From positions 2,095,307 through 2,159,306 of the forward strand of contig NW_022985441.1 of assembly GCF_010093595.1 (NCBI RefSeq): a stretch of DNA of 64,000 nucleotides, given 5' to 3'. Under the pieces are notes generated by a model that was not told the DNA's origin, ran no database searches, and saw nothing but the letters and a program-made list of their open reading frames with translations. Numbering within the stretch: position 1 is the first letter of the stretch; every line of letters begins with the position of its first letter. This document shows positions 52,433 through 63,330 of the stretch, one piece after another. The translations under genes were made by a program, and so were the position numbers. The stretch is from Mytilinidion resinicola (Eukaryota; Ascomycota; Dothideomycetes; Mytilinidiales; Mytilinidiaceae).

Positions 52433-55400
52433 ATGGGTCGTCGAGTGTATTTAGGAGGGCTTACGGCTCTCGCTATATCATTGCTTTACTTTCTTACTTT
52501 GTCAGATGACGTGTCGTCTCCTTTCACTATGAGACCACGTAGTACCCAAGCTGTTCTGGCGGCATCGTTTGCAGCTGCAGGAAGCTGTCATGATACATAC
52601 TGCCAGCAGAACCTTAACCTCAGCACCGTTTCATGGACCGTCTCGAACCCCAATGGTAGTGTTTCGGTTCCTGGAAAATTCCCCTCGCAAGCCCATATCG
52701 ATCTCTACGCGGCGGGAGTAATCCCTTGGCCTCTATACGGCCTCGGCGACTTTGACCTCCGATGGGTCGCTTATTCGAATTGGACGTACACGTCGGAGGC
52801 ATTGAAGGGACTGTTCGTAGCGCTTGTATCAAACTCTGATTGATGCGATACTGATCGAATTCGTAGGAGGCAAGATGCTGATTCGACATGGCTACTCTTT
52901 AACGGGCTGGACACGTTTGCAAGCATTGAGTTCTGCGGTAAACATGTTGCGGCCACCAACAACCAATTCCGACAATACTATTTCGACGTTACTAGCCTCT
53001 TGAAGGAGTGCAAAAGCAACCCTGTTCTCAGCATCAACTTTGGTAGTGCTCCTAATATTGCAGATGCAATTGCTGCAGAGCCAGGGCAAGAGAGTGAGTC
53101 TTCTCTGTGATCTTTAATACCAGTACTAACGATACCATCGCAGCGTGGCCATTGTGAGTCTTCTATCTTATCACGCAGACCTCGGCTGCATTTGCTAATA
53201 AGAGCAGTGGTGTTGAAATTAACTACGAGTTTCTTAACCGCCAGTTCATCCGAAAAGAGCAGAGCGATTTCGGCTGGGATTGGGGCCCAGCTTTTGCTCC
53301 GGTGGGACCCTGGTTGCCAGGATCTATTGTTCAACTCGCCGCTTCGGAATTTCATATTCGAAATTCCCTCGTAGACATCTACCGCGAGGGTCAGCTCAAT
53401 TTGCTGCCGCCGGACCAGTCTCGCGACTGGGTCGTAAAAACGAGCTTGGATGTTTTCGGGAAACTTCCTTCGGACGCTTCGTTGACGTATAGTCTCCAAG
53501 ATGCCAGCGGCAAGACAGTTGGCGAGGGCAGATTCGAGAACGTTACATCTGACAGCAGTACGATCACCGGAAGCGTGGTCATTCCAGCGGATTCAGTTAA
53601 CCTTTGGTGGCCTGTGGGAATGGGTCCACAGACGTTGTACAGTCTGAAAATTGCTGTTGACAGCAATGGTAGGACGGTCAACGAGGTCACCAAGCGTGTT
53701 GGTTTCCGAACGATCGTCTCGAACCAAGGGCCTATCACCCAAGAGCAGCTCGACATGGGCATCGCACCAGGCAACAACTGGCATTTCGAGATCAACGGGC
53801 ATGAGTTCTATGCCAAAGGTTCAAGTATATCCCGTCTCTGCTCCGCGATGTTGTATCTTTGTTGACGAATGCAGACCTCATTCCTCCGGACGTTTTCTGG
53901 GCCAATGTTACCGAAGCTCGGATAAAACAATTGTTCGATTCTGTCGTCATCGGAAATCAGAATATGCTTCGAGTTTGGTCGTCCGGAGCTTACTCACCCG
54001 ACTTCATGTATGACCTTGCGGATGGTAAGCTCCTTTCTGGGATCCCTTCCGCCAAGTGCTGACTTTCACCAGAGATGGGAATTCTGCTATGGAGCGAATT
54101 CGAGTTCGGAGATGCCCTTTACCCAGTTGAAAAAGAGTTCCTTGACAACGTGAAAGATGAAGTATACTACCAAGTCCGACGGATCAATCACCATCGTGCG
54201 TCACCCACTCTTTTGGCTCAGGTAGTCTTTACTAATTCGTGCAGCTTCACTTGCCTACTGGGCCGGTGGCAACGAACTCGAGAACCTAGAGTTGTATGTT
54301 GTCGAAAATGCTGCTCCGAAAGAGCTAGATCGGTACACGGCCGAATACGAGACTCTGTTTCTTGACACGATTGTGCCTATTCTTTTCGGAAACTCGAGGA
54401 GTATTTCGTACTCTCCCAGCAGTACAAGCAATGGATACCTGGAGTTGGACTTTTCGCTGCCTCAGCCGATAACCGAAAGATATAACAACAAAACCCCTGG
54501 CTCGATTTATGGCGAAACAGGTTAGTGGCGTGCCGTCTTCTTCGTCTTGAATCACGACTAACCGGACTCTCCAGACCACTACGACTATGACTCCACAGTA
54601 GCCTTCGACATATCGTCGTATCCAATTGGACGATTCGCAAATGAGTTTGGTTTCCATTCGATGCCATCCTTAGAGAGTTGGCAGCAGCAGATTGACCCCG
54701 CCGACCTCTACTTCAACTCCTCCACGATCGTACTGAGGAACCATCATTATCCACCTATGAATACCAATACATCAAACTATGCAAACAGTACCAAAGGCAT
54801 GGTTGAGATGACCCTAGCCGTCGAGCGATGGTATCCGGCGCCTCAGAAGGAAGACCCAATCGCCAACTTTTCCGCCTGGTGCCACGCAACGCAGATATTC
54901 CAAGCCGATTACTACAGCTCGCAGATTCAGTACTACCGCAGCGGAAGTGGACGGCGTGAGAGGCAACTTGGATCGCTGTACTGGCAGCTGGAGGATCAAT
55001 GGCAAGCACCAACCTGGGCCGGGATTGAATATGATGGGCGATGGAAAGTCCTCCATTATGTTGCAAGAGACATCTACCAGCCAGTCATCGTCTCGCCGTT
55101 CTTCAACGCGACGACGAAGGATTTTGAGGTCTGGGTTACCTCCGATCTTTGGTCTTCAGTCAAAGGCGCCGTCAACCTGACATGGTACGATTGGTCTGGA
55201 AAGCGCCTGGACATCGCCACGCCTGTCACTCTGCCAGTGACAGTCGGCGCAATCAACTCAACCAAAGTCCTCCAAACCAACACGAACGACATCCTCAAAA
55301 ACCACGATCCTCTAGACGTCGTCCTCGCCATGTCCGTTTCAGTCGAAGGCCAACTCCCTAGCTCGAATACCACCCAAACTCTCACCCACACGAACTGGTT

Positions 55401-55665
55401 CCACGCTGCGCCCTTATCCGTCGCTCACATTGTCGATCCCGGCCTCAAAATCACCCCCGGCAAGGACAGCTTCACCATCGAGGCCACCACGGGCGTCGCT
55501 GCCTGGGTCTGGCTTGACCACTCCGCAGGCGTGATGGGGTATTTCGACTCCAATGCATTCTGGCTCGCTCCAGGAGAAAAGAAGGAGGTTGGGTTCACGG
55601 TGACGGGCGGCGAGTGGATCGATGGGACAACGGTGCAGAGCCTATGGGACTTGACGCTCCCTTGA
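52433..55665 (+). CDS. mndA: Beta-mannosidase, glycoside hydrolase family 2
   Basis: Secreted exo-enzyme removing beta-1,4-mannose from mannan-derived oligosaccharides. Eight exons: 52433-52812, 52867-53093, 53144-53153, 53208-53824, 53875-54024, 54073-54195, 54245-54520 and 54575-55665; introns of 48-54 nt, nearly all with CTRAY branch points; phases agree throughout (957 residues). Key segments: sugar-binding domain with [19 protein letters not shown] and [39 protein letters not shown], the acid/base region [12 protein letters not shown], and the nucleophile Glu in [13 protein letters not shown]. The ATG at 52433 gives a strong hydrophobic leader; the ATG at 52529 ([14 protein letters not shown]) is a plausible shorter signal peptide. 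The first donor is GTTCGT, weaker than the rest. Many N-glycosylation sites. Confidence 0.93.
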
Positions 55666-56130
55666 TAAGGTGGCTGGGGATCAGGCGACAAGGCGCGGCC
55701 CGTGTTTAGTGTGGAAAACGTCGGGAAATATTGCGCGAGCACTCTCTGCTTTCATCCATTCAAAAGTATAAGGGTATGTTTTCTGTTCGCTAAGCCCCGT
55801 CGGTGCCTGGCGCTGCCTGAAATGCCAGAACTTGGGGGCCGAAAGGCCCACCGGTCGCGTGTTGCTGCCTCGGCGCCCTGGTACTCGACGAGAGGTATTA
55901 ATTCGTGTTGGCGACGCTGTTAGAGCCCCAGCAAAGCACAACGCGAAATCCGAGCGGTATCACGGGTATGCTCTCACGTGACTTGAACCAACATCGGGTC
56001 GGCCCCTCTTCTTCCCTAGTTATATCTGCCCCACCGAGTTTTAGGTCTTCTATCGTATTCAATTTCTCTCTTCCCGTATACTCTACTGTTGTTGATAGCT
56101 CGAAAGACGACGACGACCCCAACCCTCGCG
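55666..56130. other. Intergenic, no gene seen
   Basis: UTR and promoter sequence only. Confidence 0.45.
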
Positions 56131-57636
56131 ATGGCGGATTCCGCTAATGCCGTTGCTGTCGATGCGATGATTGAGAACGAGCACGAGAATGAGACCGGGA
56201 ATGAGATCGAGACTAGGAACGAAAATGAGAACGAGAATGAAGCCGAGAACGAGAATGAGCCCGAAATCGAGAACGAGAAGGAGAGCGCCGCCACGGATCC
56301 TCCCCGTGCTCCTACTCCTCCTCCTCCAGATGCCCCAAGCCAGCCTGATCTCAACTATCTCAGCAACACCGAGCAAGTCGACCTCCTCACAACGAGTCCG
56401 AAATACAAATCAATGGCGAAACTCCATGCGCTCCTCACCAGAACTACGCTAGGACCTTCCGCCTCTGATGCCCCAAGTCCCGAAGCAGGTCCGGCCGCTC
56501 GTCTCCGCTTGCACGTTGCCGCCGCCCAAGCACGGCTGCAGCAGATCATCGCGCAGGAAAAAGCGGCGAAGATGGAACTTACCCCCGAGCAGCGGAAAGA
56601 GGTGTTCCCGTTCCTGGCGCTGCCGGCGGAGTTGCGAGTGCTAGTCTATGAAGAGCTACTTGTTACCGATGATCGCTTGCTCGTGACGTGGCGTGGCCCG
56701 AAGAGAGCGAGGGTGCAGCAGAAGAAGATGTGGACAAGCGTGCTGAGGGTCAACCGGCTGGTGAGTGGGGAAGCGAGGGAGGTGCTGTACGGGGGCAACG
56801 TGTTTGACTTCGGTACGCTACGCTTCCCAGGCATATCAACTTCACACGTAGACGACACAGATGGGAGTGCAGATATTAGCTAACGCCCACCGTGCCGTGC
56901 AGAGGAAATAATGCTCAAATTCTCCACTGGCTCCTCCTTCCTGACCGCCATCGGCCGCCACAACGCGCGCCTGATCCGCACCCTCGTCGCCGACGTCTCG
57001 GCCACCCGCGAGCTGCGCGCCGCGTCGCCGCTGCGCTCGCGCAGCGTCACGTACCGCGCCCTCGACACGAAGCACAACTACCACATCAATGCGCCGTTCT
57101 TGGCTACCTTCCTCGCCAGCTGGGGCATCTCATTCAGGCATTTGAGGTTGCTGGCCGTGCATCTGCAGCACATGGGGAAGGATTGGTATGATAGTGATTG
57201 GGTGGAGCCGGTGTATAGAGGCGGCGCGAGGAGCTTGGAGGAGGAGGAGGAGGAGCGCGCGCAGGAGCGCATGGCGCTGAAGAGGAGGGAGGAGGTTGAG
57301 AAGGCGGTGGAGGTGGTGAGGGAGCGGGAGGGCGGGTGGCTGAAGTTGGTTAGGGAGGAGGAGGCGAGGGGGTTGGAGGGGGAGTGGGAGAGGGTGGGAG
57401 GGAGGTGGTTTGTGTATAAGGGGGTAAGGAGGGGGGAGGGGGAAGAGGATGAAGAGATTGAAGTAATTGAGGAAGGGAAGGGGAAGGGGAAGGAGAAGGA
57501 GAACGCTGTTGAGGGCGATGGCGCGGAGGCAGCGGCTGAGACGGATGCCAGGGGGGTGAGCGGCAATGGCGATGGTGAGAGCGTGAAGCAAGATGCTGCT
57601 TGGGTGTTGCCTAGGCCTCGGAGATATTGGCACTAG
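56131..57636 (+). CDS. F-box-like fungal protein with acidic repeats
   Basis: Two exons: 56131-56812 and 56903-57636 (90-nt intron, CTAAC branch point); 471 residues. The N terminus is a Glu/Asn low-complexity run (ENEHENETGNEIETRNENEN) produced by a GAGAAY microsatellite. The recognisable part is FPFLALPAELRVLVYEELL, the F-box-like helix of many fungal proteins, with SVLRVNRLVSGEAREVLYGGNVFDF, the segment that usually follows it. After the intron comes FSTGSSFLTAIGRHNARLIRTL, typical of this group, and a long charged coiled region (EEEEERAQERMALKRREEVE). Most such proteins are uncharacterised; a link to SCF ubiquitin ligases is inferred from the F-box only. Confidence 0.8.
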
Positions 57637-57841
57637 GCGCTGTGATCTCTCAGACAAACTCCAGGGCGCTGATTCACGACGTTCCGATCTTTACATCCGT
57701 TTCTCGATTTTGGAAGTAGGTTGGGGGACTCCTGACGCTGGCGGCTGGTGTTGTAACGTTTTTTTCCTTTCCTTCTCGTCTTATCGCTGCAATTATCATT
57801 ACTCTTCCAAAGGTGCCCCGTATCCTCCAAGCGCAAAACTC

Positions 57842-58788
57842 AGGCTTGTACAGCTAAGATTACGGTAGTAGGCCAAAAGGCACCTTGGGCGTACTGGCAT
57901 AGCAGGAGCCTCAAATCCAGGCCCTCATTGTTTCAATTCACTCCCTAGCAGAATCCACTGCCCAGGGGCACCATCCATGGTCTAAGCACCCCGCAAGACT
58001 CAAGTCTATGCCGCTAAGATTACGGTGGTAGGCCAAAAGCCTCGTCAGACGGCGTCACGACGGAACAGTCCCAAATCACGCATTCAAACACCTTACATTC
58101 ACTTTCTACCAAGATCAGACCGCTAAGGGGACCACTCATGGTCCAAGTACCGCTCAAAACACACGTCCACTTAGCGAGAATTAACGCAGTAAGTCAGAAA
58201 CCACATTAAACGATATCACGAGGCCACAGTCCTGAATCACACAGTCAAGCGCTTGACATTCGCTCCGCAGCAGAATCTACCACCCAGGGACGCCATCCAT
58301 AGTCTAAGCATCCCGCAAAATGCAAGCTCACATGGCCAGAATCACTGCAGTACGTCAAACTTCACGTCATATGGCAACATAAAGTACCCGTCCCAAATCA
58401 CATTGTTGAACGCCTGACATTCACTATCCAGCAGAACGAAATGCCCAGGGACATCTTCTATCGGTATGTACGCTGTCAAAACGCACGGTTCTAAATCACG
58501 TCGTCAGACGCTTGACATTCACTCCGCAACAGAACCGAATGCCGAGGGGGGCCATCCACAGTCTAAGCATCCGTCAAAACGCACGCCCACAGCTAGAATC
58601 ACGGTAGTAGGTCAAAAGCGACATCAGATAACATCACGAAGCCACGGTTCCAAATCACGTCGTCCAGCGCTTGACATTCACTCCGCAATAGAACTAAATG
58701 TCCGAGGGCGTCCCCAGTCCCAATCACCGCAGTACGTCAAACGCAACATCAAACAACATCATACATCCACAATTCCAAATTACACCGT
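57842..58788 (+). repeat. Degenerate ~160-bp tandem satellite, about seven copies
   Basis: Landmarks recur at about 160-bp spacing: TAAGATTACGGTAGTAGGCC (57859) with decayed forms GAATTAACGCAGTAAGTC, GAATCACTGCAGTACGTC and GAATCACGGTAGTAGGTC; CGCTTGACATTCRCTCCGC near 58250, 58510 and 58668; and CCATCCAYRGTCTAAGCA near 57975, 58290 and 58550. One copy near 58480 lacks its middle. The words CTTGACATT and GTCAAAACG also occur at the same spacing in the intron array at 18660-19190. Confidence 0.8.
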
Positions 58789-58863
58789 GAAAAACTTCTC
58801 GTTACTCTCACGCCGACTACACCGCACCGAGGCCCCACAACTCCGCCAACACTCCCCCAAAAC

Positions 58864-59175
58864 CTATTCAGCAGCCGGCAGATGCACATCCCAGTTCTTC
58901 TGCAGCTCCAACGCCCACTTCCACTTCTCCCTGACCCACTCTCACGCCAACTCCTCCCACTCCTCCACCCTCTCCCGCCCCTCTTGGCACATCTTCCCCG
59001 CCTCCGCGGCCGCCTTCCGGCACGCTCCCGAGCAATTTGCGACTTCTTTGCGCCTGTTGCTGCCACGCTCCTGGTAGGAGATTGAGCCTGCGTGGTCCCA
59101 CAGCCGCGCGGCCTCTTCGTACCCGTGCACCGCCTCTTTGGCCACCTTTTCGCGCGTTATTTTAGTATCGTGTGA
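58864..59175 (-). pseudogene. Helical hypothetical, possibly interrupted by TGA
   Basis: The minus-strand frame from 59175 reads REKVAKEAVHGYEEAARLWD, then QERGSNRRKEVANCSGACRK, then AGKMCQEGRERVEEWEELA, reaches TGA at 58942-58944, and continues in the same frame EWVREKWKWALELQKNWDVH to TAG at 58864. Strong amphipathic helical character with Cys residues, on both sides of the stop. There is no good start codon; a preceding short exon (MDHYAALVW near 59220) is possible but unproven. It may be a relic or a real short gene ending at the TGA. Family not recognised. Confidence 0.35.
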
Positions 59176-59423
59176 TCAAGCAGAAGAACTAAAACAACCA
59201 AACGAGGGCTGCGTAGTGGTCCATCTTGTGCGCGAAGGGTGGCGAAAGGTGACGCGAAGGGTGACGAAGGGTGTGATGACAGGTGACGAAAGGCTCTAGA
59301 GAGGATCGTTGAAGGAGGAGAAGACGTAAGCGCAGTGGGGTGGAAGAGATATAAACAACCGTGCCGAGAGTGGGCGGACGTTGTTCCGGATCACATGTGA
59401 GAGTTCGAGGAGCTTGGGTCATC

Positions 59424-59530
59424 GCTGTCTGAGGTGGCTCGGCGAGCTTTCAGGTTGGGCAAAATGACGTCGGTCGGGTTTGAGAGAGTGTACGGGGGGA
59501 CTTCAGACGGCGGTATGCAGGTGTAAACAC
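59424..59530 (+). repeat. Dispersed AGGTGGC repeat, copy
   Basis: TCTGAGGTGGCTCGGCGAGC, then about 75 nt later GCAGGTGTAAACACATG and TATGACGAAG, matching the two blocks of the intron copy at 18533-18640. Confidence 0.7.
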
Positions 59531-59639
59531 ATGTATGACGAAGTAAGATATGACGAAGAGGGTAGGGGACAAAAGGGGGAGAAGGGGAGTATTTGGGACT
59601 AGAAAGAAGAGAAGTGACTTGATGTGCTAATCTTCACAG

Positions 59640-60140
59640 CATGATGCCGATGCTGGGAGTCCTTTGATATCATTCTCGGATCGAGAACGAGATGTTGGGT
59701 TTGCAGCGTCATGGATGATGCTACTGATTTCTCATACCTCGATGACACCGTCAGCAGTCCTCCAACGTCCTTCACCAATGGATAACGAGAATTAAAGCAT
59801 ATAATGATGTTAATGAGGCAGCTGATCATCAATGGTACGATGCCACCGTCTGAAGTCCTCTAGCAGCTTTTCCAAATCAGGAACCTGATGTGAAGTCTCG
59901 TTCGTCGTATATTACTTTCGACAGTATTATGACTGTCCGAAGTCCTTCAGTGCCCTTTCGAGAACGCTAACAAGATGTAAGAACCGTCTCGTCGTGATTC
60001 TCGGAATCGGAACTCTATATTGTCGTCCCTCAGCCGGTTCTCCAACGTACTAACAGAATTCGGGGGTAGCGGATAAACTTCTAATCTGCGTACACACTGC
60101 TGACACCGTCTAGGATAGCCTCACAGTTTTACTCGTTGTC
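59640..60140 (+). repeat. Degenerate ~95-bp tandem repeats, five to six copies
   Basis: Landmark GATGCCGATGCTGGGAGTCC (59641) recurs as GATGACACCGTCAGCAGTCC (59740), GATGCCACCGTCTGAAGTCC (59837), TATGACTGTCCGAAGTCC (59926) and weaker near 60017 and 60098, each followed by a GAGAACG or ATAACGAGA word about 30 nt later. It ends about 500 nt before the orphan gene. Confidence 0.65.
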
Positions 60141-60627
60141 CAAAATGTCGAATTTTTCTCTCATTCAGAATGCTGAGGATACTACGAGATTCCTCGCGCA
60201 GCGGTAAACGAGTGTATGGATATCTGCGACGATGCACTGCATGTGGTTCTTTTCGCGATAAGACAAAGAGAAAAAGTTGGGCGTCTCATAGTCCTGGGCT
60301 GGATTCTGGGGCAGGCGTAGTAGACTCATGCTTCCCTAGACAATAAACACGTCCCTTCTCTTTCCCGCTCTTCACCCCCCGGTTTCCATCTCTGCATCTC
60401 AGAACTTCACATTCTGTCAACAGACATACCATTCTCGCATTATCCACTTAGTCATCCGTTTCAGCACGTATCATCATCGTATAGCTATCCCATCATCCGT
60501 TCGATAGCTCAATTCTCTCATTTTACTCGCTCAACTATCCGTTCGAGCGCTTGCTATTCTCACGTCATTCTCTCCGGATCTCTACCTCTCGTTACTCAAA
60601 CGCTCCAGGACGCGGAAGACGGCGAAA

Positions 60628-61495
60628 ATGTCCACGATCAGGGATCTGGACACACGAAGTGTGGCGAAGATGTTCAAGATCACGAAATCAGCCATACGCA
60701 AATGCAACCAGCTTGTGGACACGACCGCGGAAACAGCCGGAAGAGGGATCACCTCTGTTCAAGCTCGCTTTCGCTTGAAGGAATCTATCGAAAAGTACTG
60801 GATCGCAGAGTGTGACCACCATTTCGATGTCTACCTGGAAGGTCGTCTACGGTCGCCCAAGCACCTATCCCTGGTACCCAGCGACAGCTCAAAACCGTCG
60901 TATGATATCTATTTCAAAGATGCAAAATCCATCAGGGTAGACCGAAAGGACGGCGAGACACTTGCGAATGCGACCATATGCGCTGGAACTATCGGGTCCT
61001 TGATCCCTGATGGTACTAGTACGTCGCTGTGGTTCTGCTCCTACCCCCATAAAGATCGTTTGGGGGCCTACATGATTGATATCATACCGGACATGCTGAC
61101 ATCGGATCGTCCTCTCTCTCTCTCTCCTGCTCCACACTGTCCGTTTCAGTGGTTCGTGTGGACACGTGCTGAACTAGGCATGTTCGACGGGATGGTGCAT
61201 AACGTTGGTCTGCTGTTCGGCCCCAATGCCGCATTAAATCCATGGGCGGGCTTCCATAACAAAATGCCGAAGATTGCAATACACAAGAGGAGTAAGGTGG
61301 GAATATTAAAGGTCGCCAAGGGTGACATGAGGCCAGAGGTGGAAGACATTGTCGTAGCGACCTGCATGGCCGTGTTGAAAGAAGGGGAGCCTGGCTGGAA
61401 GAGACTGGGTGGCTGGTGAGTAGAATCCCTCCCTCTCCTGTCTCGGAACCTCCAATGCTTGCAATATACTGACACTTCGCAGTACAGTCATGTAG
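60628..61495 (+). CDS. Orphan hypothetical protein
   Basis: Unrecognised. Exon 1 60628-61415 and a terminal 13-nt exon 61483-61495, joined across a 67-nt intron with donor GTGAGT, branch CTGAC and acceptor CGCAG; 266 residues ending GWKRLGGCTVM. The N terminus (TRSVAKMFKITKSAIRKCNQ) could form a helix-turn-helix. The body is globular in character: HHFDVYLEGRLRSPKHLSLV, YDIYFKDAKSIRVDRK, LWFCSYPHKDRLGAYMIDII, FQWFVWTRAELGMFDGM, GLLFGPNAALNPWAGFHN. No signal peptide or membrane segment. It sits alone in the repeat-rich 57.7-63.3 kb zone. A lineage-specific gene is the simplest reading. Confidence 0.6.
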
Positions 61496-63330
61496 TGCAA
61501 TGTCTAAGCTTCGACTTTCCAGTGCATCCTCGCTGTCAACCCCGATTAGTACACTGTTCTGCCATTGCTCGTGGTAATTTAACGTATCAAACATCACCTG
61601 GACTTTCACCTCCATCTTCGAATCGGTGCTGATCTTGTAACTGTCGATGACCCCTCCGAACGTTCATCTTGAGCGGAGTAGCAGTTCCGTTTCCCGATTG
61701 TAGCGGCATCTTCTCTCTCAGCCTTTAGGTCCTCACCATATCAACGCAGTGCTGCATTCTACTGCACTCTGCCAACCCCAGGGTAAGCCCTTCCCGTCAT
61801 CCTTTCTCGCCCCACGGCAACAGGCAACGGCAATAACATCTAACATCTGATTCCATCAATTTTAATTGGGGCCAGATTAATTCCCTTATCCTCATGCGCT
61901 CTAGGGTAAAACGTAACCATTTGTTCCACATCCAGTACCCATCTGAACATCGCCCCGTCCTTATTATGATGATACGCTTGAGTTGTGTTCCGGCGCATGG
62001 CCAAGATGTTTCCAGGCTCACAACTAAGGATGGAACTGCTGTCGACGTCGGTGCGTACGGGCCTACCACGTACCTCGACGCCGTTGTCGGTGAGAGAGCC
62101 GCTCGTGATTTGGCTAAGTCTCGTGACTCCCACGTTTCATCGCCTATGTTCAGCTATAAAGCTTCAAGAATCCTCCGGCCATACGGCCAGCATGAGGGGC
62201 TTTGTGGGTCGTTGGGTTCAAAACAGGAGACTCCATCGCGTTATGTGGCACCATCAACAGGAACGGGAAAGTCCTTTCATGGTCTGGGCCGGTGGAGGAA
62301 GTTGTTGACAGTTCGCGTTCAACAGGCCACATTCCTGGGGATTGTGAGGAAGACGACGACGAAGATGCTCTATGTGCGGAGTGTTCATCCACGAATATGG
62401 TGCTCATCATCACCATCCACTTCCGCGACACGTTTTCTCTATTCCGAGAGTCTGAAAACTTTTGTTGTCATGCTACTACGGCATCCGGGACTTCCCGTAG
62501 ATGTAGTAGATCCGCTTCATATAGTGCTGACAATTATTATCACCATTCAGTATCGCTCCCGCCAGTCCAAACTTCCAACACATGATCGTGCGGAAAGCAA
62601 TGTTTCAGTATCGCCCCAGTAATCCACTCCCTCCGAAATCCATTTTGGGGGATAAACGCGATTTTTGCAATCCCAACCACAGCCCCAACCATGGGTCGGT
62701 ATCGCGCACGAGTCTGATCCGCCGCAGATGCCCTCCCATACGATAGTCTTCATCGAGTTTTCGATCCCGGCCCAGATCCTAACCATGAGGCATTCACCGT
62801 GTATCTCACAAGCCCATTGTCTTCCCAACTCTGACGAACGCGAAACCTGAATGGCGGCGAGGTTCTTATAGTAGATATGAGGGCGTTAGTAAGCAGCCTC
62901 ACGTGCTAGTCATGTGATCACACGATGACTTGAGGGCACGGGATATCATCGCGGATCCAAGGATATGGACACAGAGGCAGCAAAAGAAGGTTTCTATATC
63001 TTCTCTAGCACATGCTCTATACTGCGCCCTTTTACCAAGGGCTGTTGGGCGAGGTTTTCCCAGGCATGAAACGATTCAACCCCTCTGAGGTTGCTATGCG
63101 AGCATTCATGCAGAGTAAGCTCAGCCACACTTGGGGATTCCCAGGATCAAAATCTTTCATAAAGCCTCAGTCCTCGAAGTTCAACCTCCATCTTTCGAAT
63201 CGAATTTCCGTCTCCATTCCATTCATTTCATTTCTCTCTCAAAGTGCAATCAGTCAAACCAAAATCCCTATTCCCCATCATCTCAACCCCTGCACCCATC
63301 AACATCGTCCTCCCACCCCTTTAGACCAAC
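61496..63330. other. 1.8-kb stretch with conflicting open frames, no settled gene
   Basis: A 242-codon plus-strand frame (61894-62622) overlaps three minus-strand frames (62547-62786, 62150-62431, 61840-62133). The minus-strand set looks better balanced (for example IWAGIENSMKTIVWEGICGG and VEQMVTFYPRAHEDKG), and a TACTAAC-like branch site lies upstream at 62890, so a multi-exon minus-strand gene is possible, but I could not find phase-consistent junctions. 62830-63330 holds nothing recognisable. Confidence 0.3.

Noticed and set aside
14343..59175. Reassignment of TGA to Trp
   Set aside because: TGA ends clearly complete genes here (SmF, the SRPK-like kinase, beta-mannosidase), and the transposase stop is TAG, so the code is standard.
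61894..62622. 242-codon plus-strand frame
   Set aside because: Composition is poor and it overlaps better-looking minus-strand frames; neither side gives a complete model.
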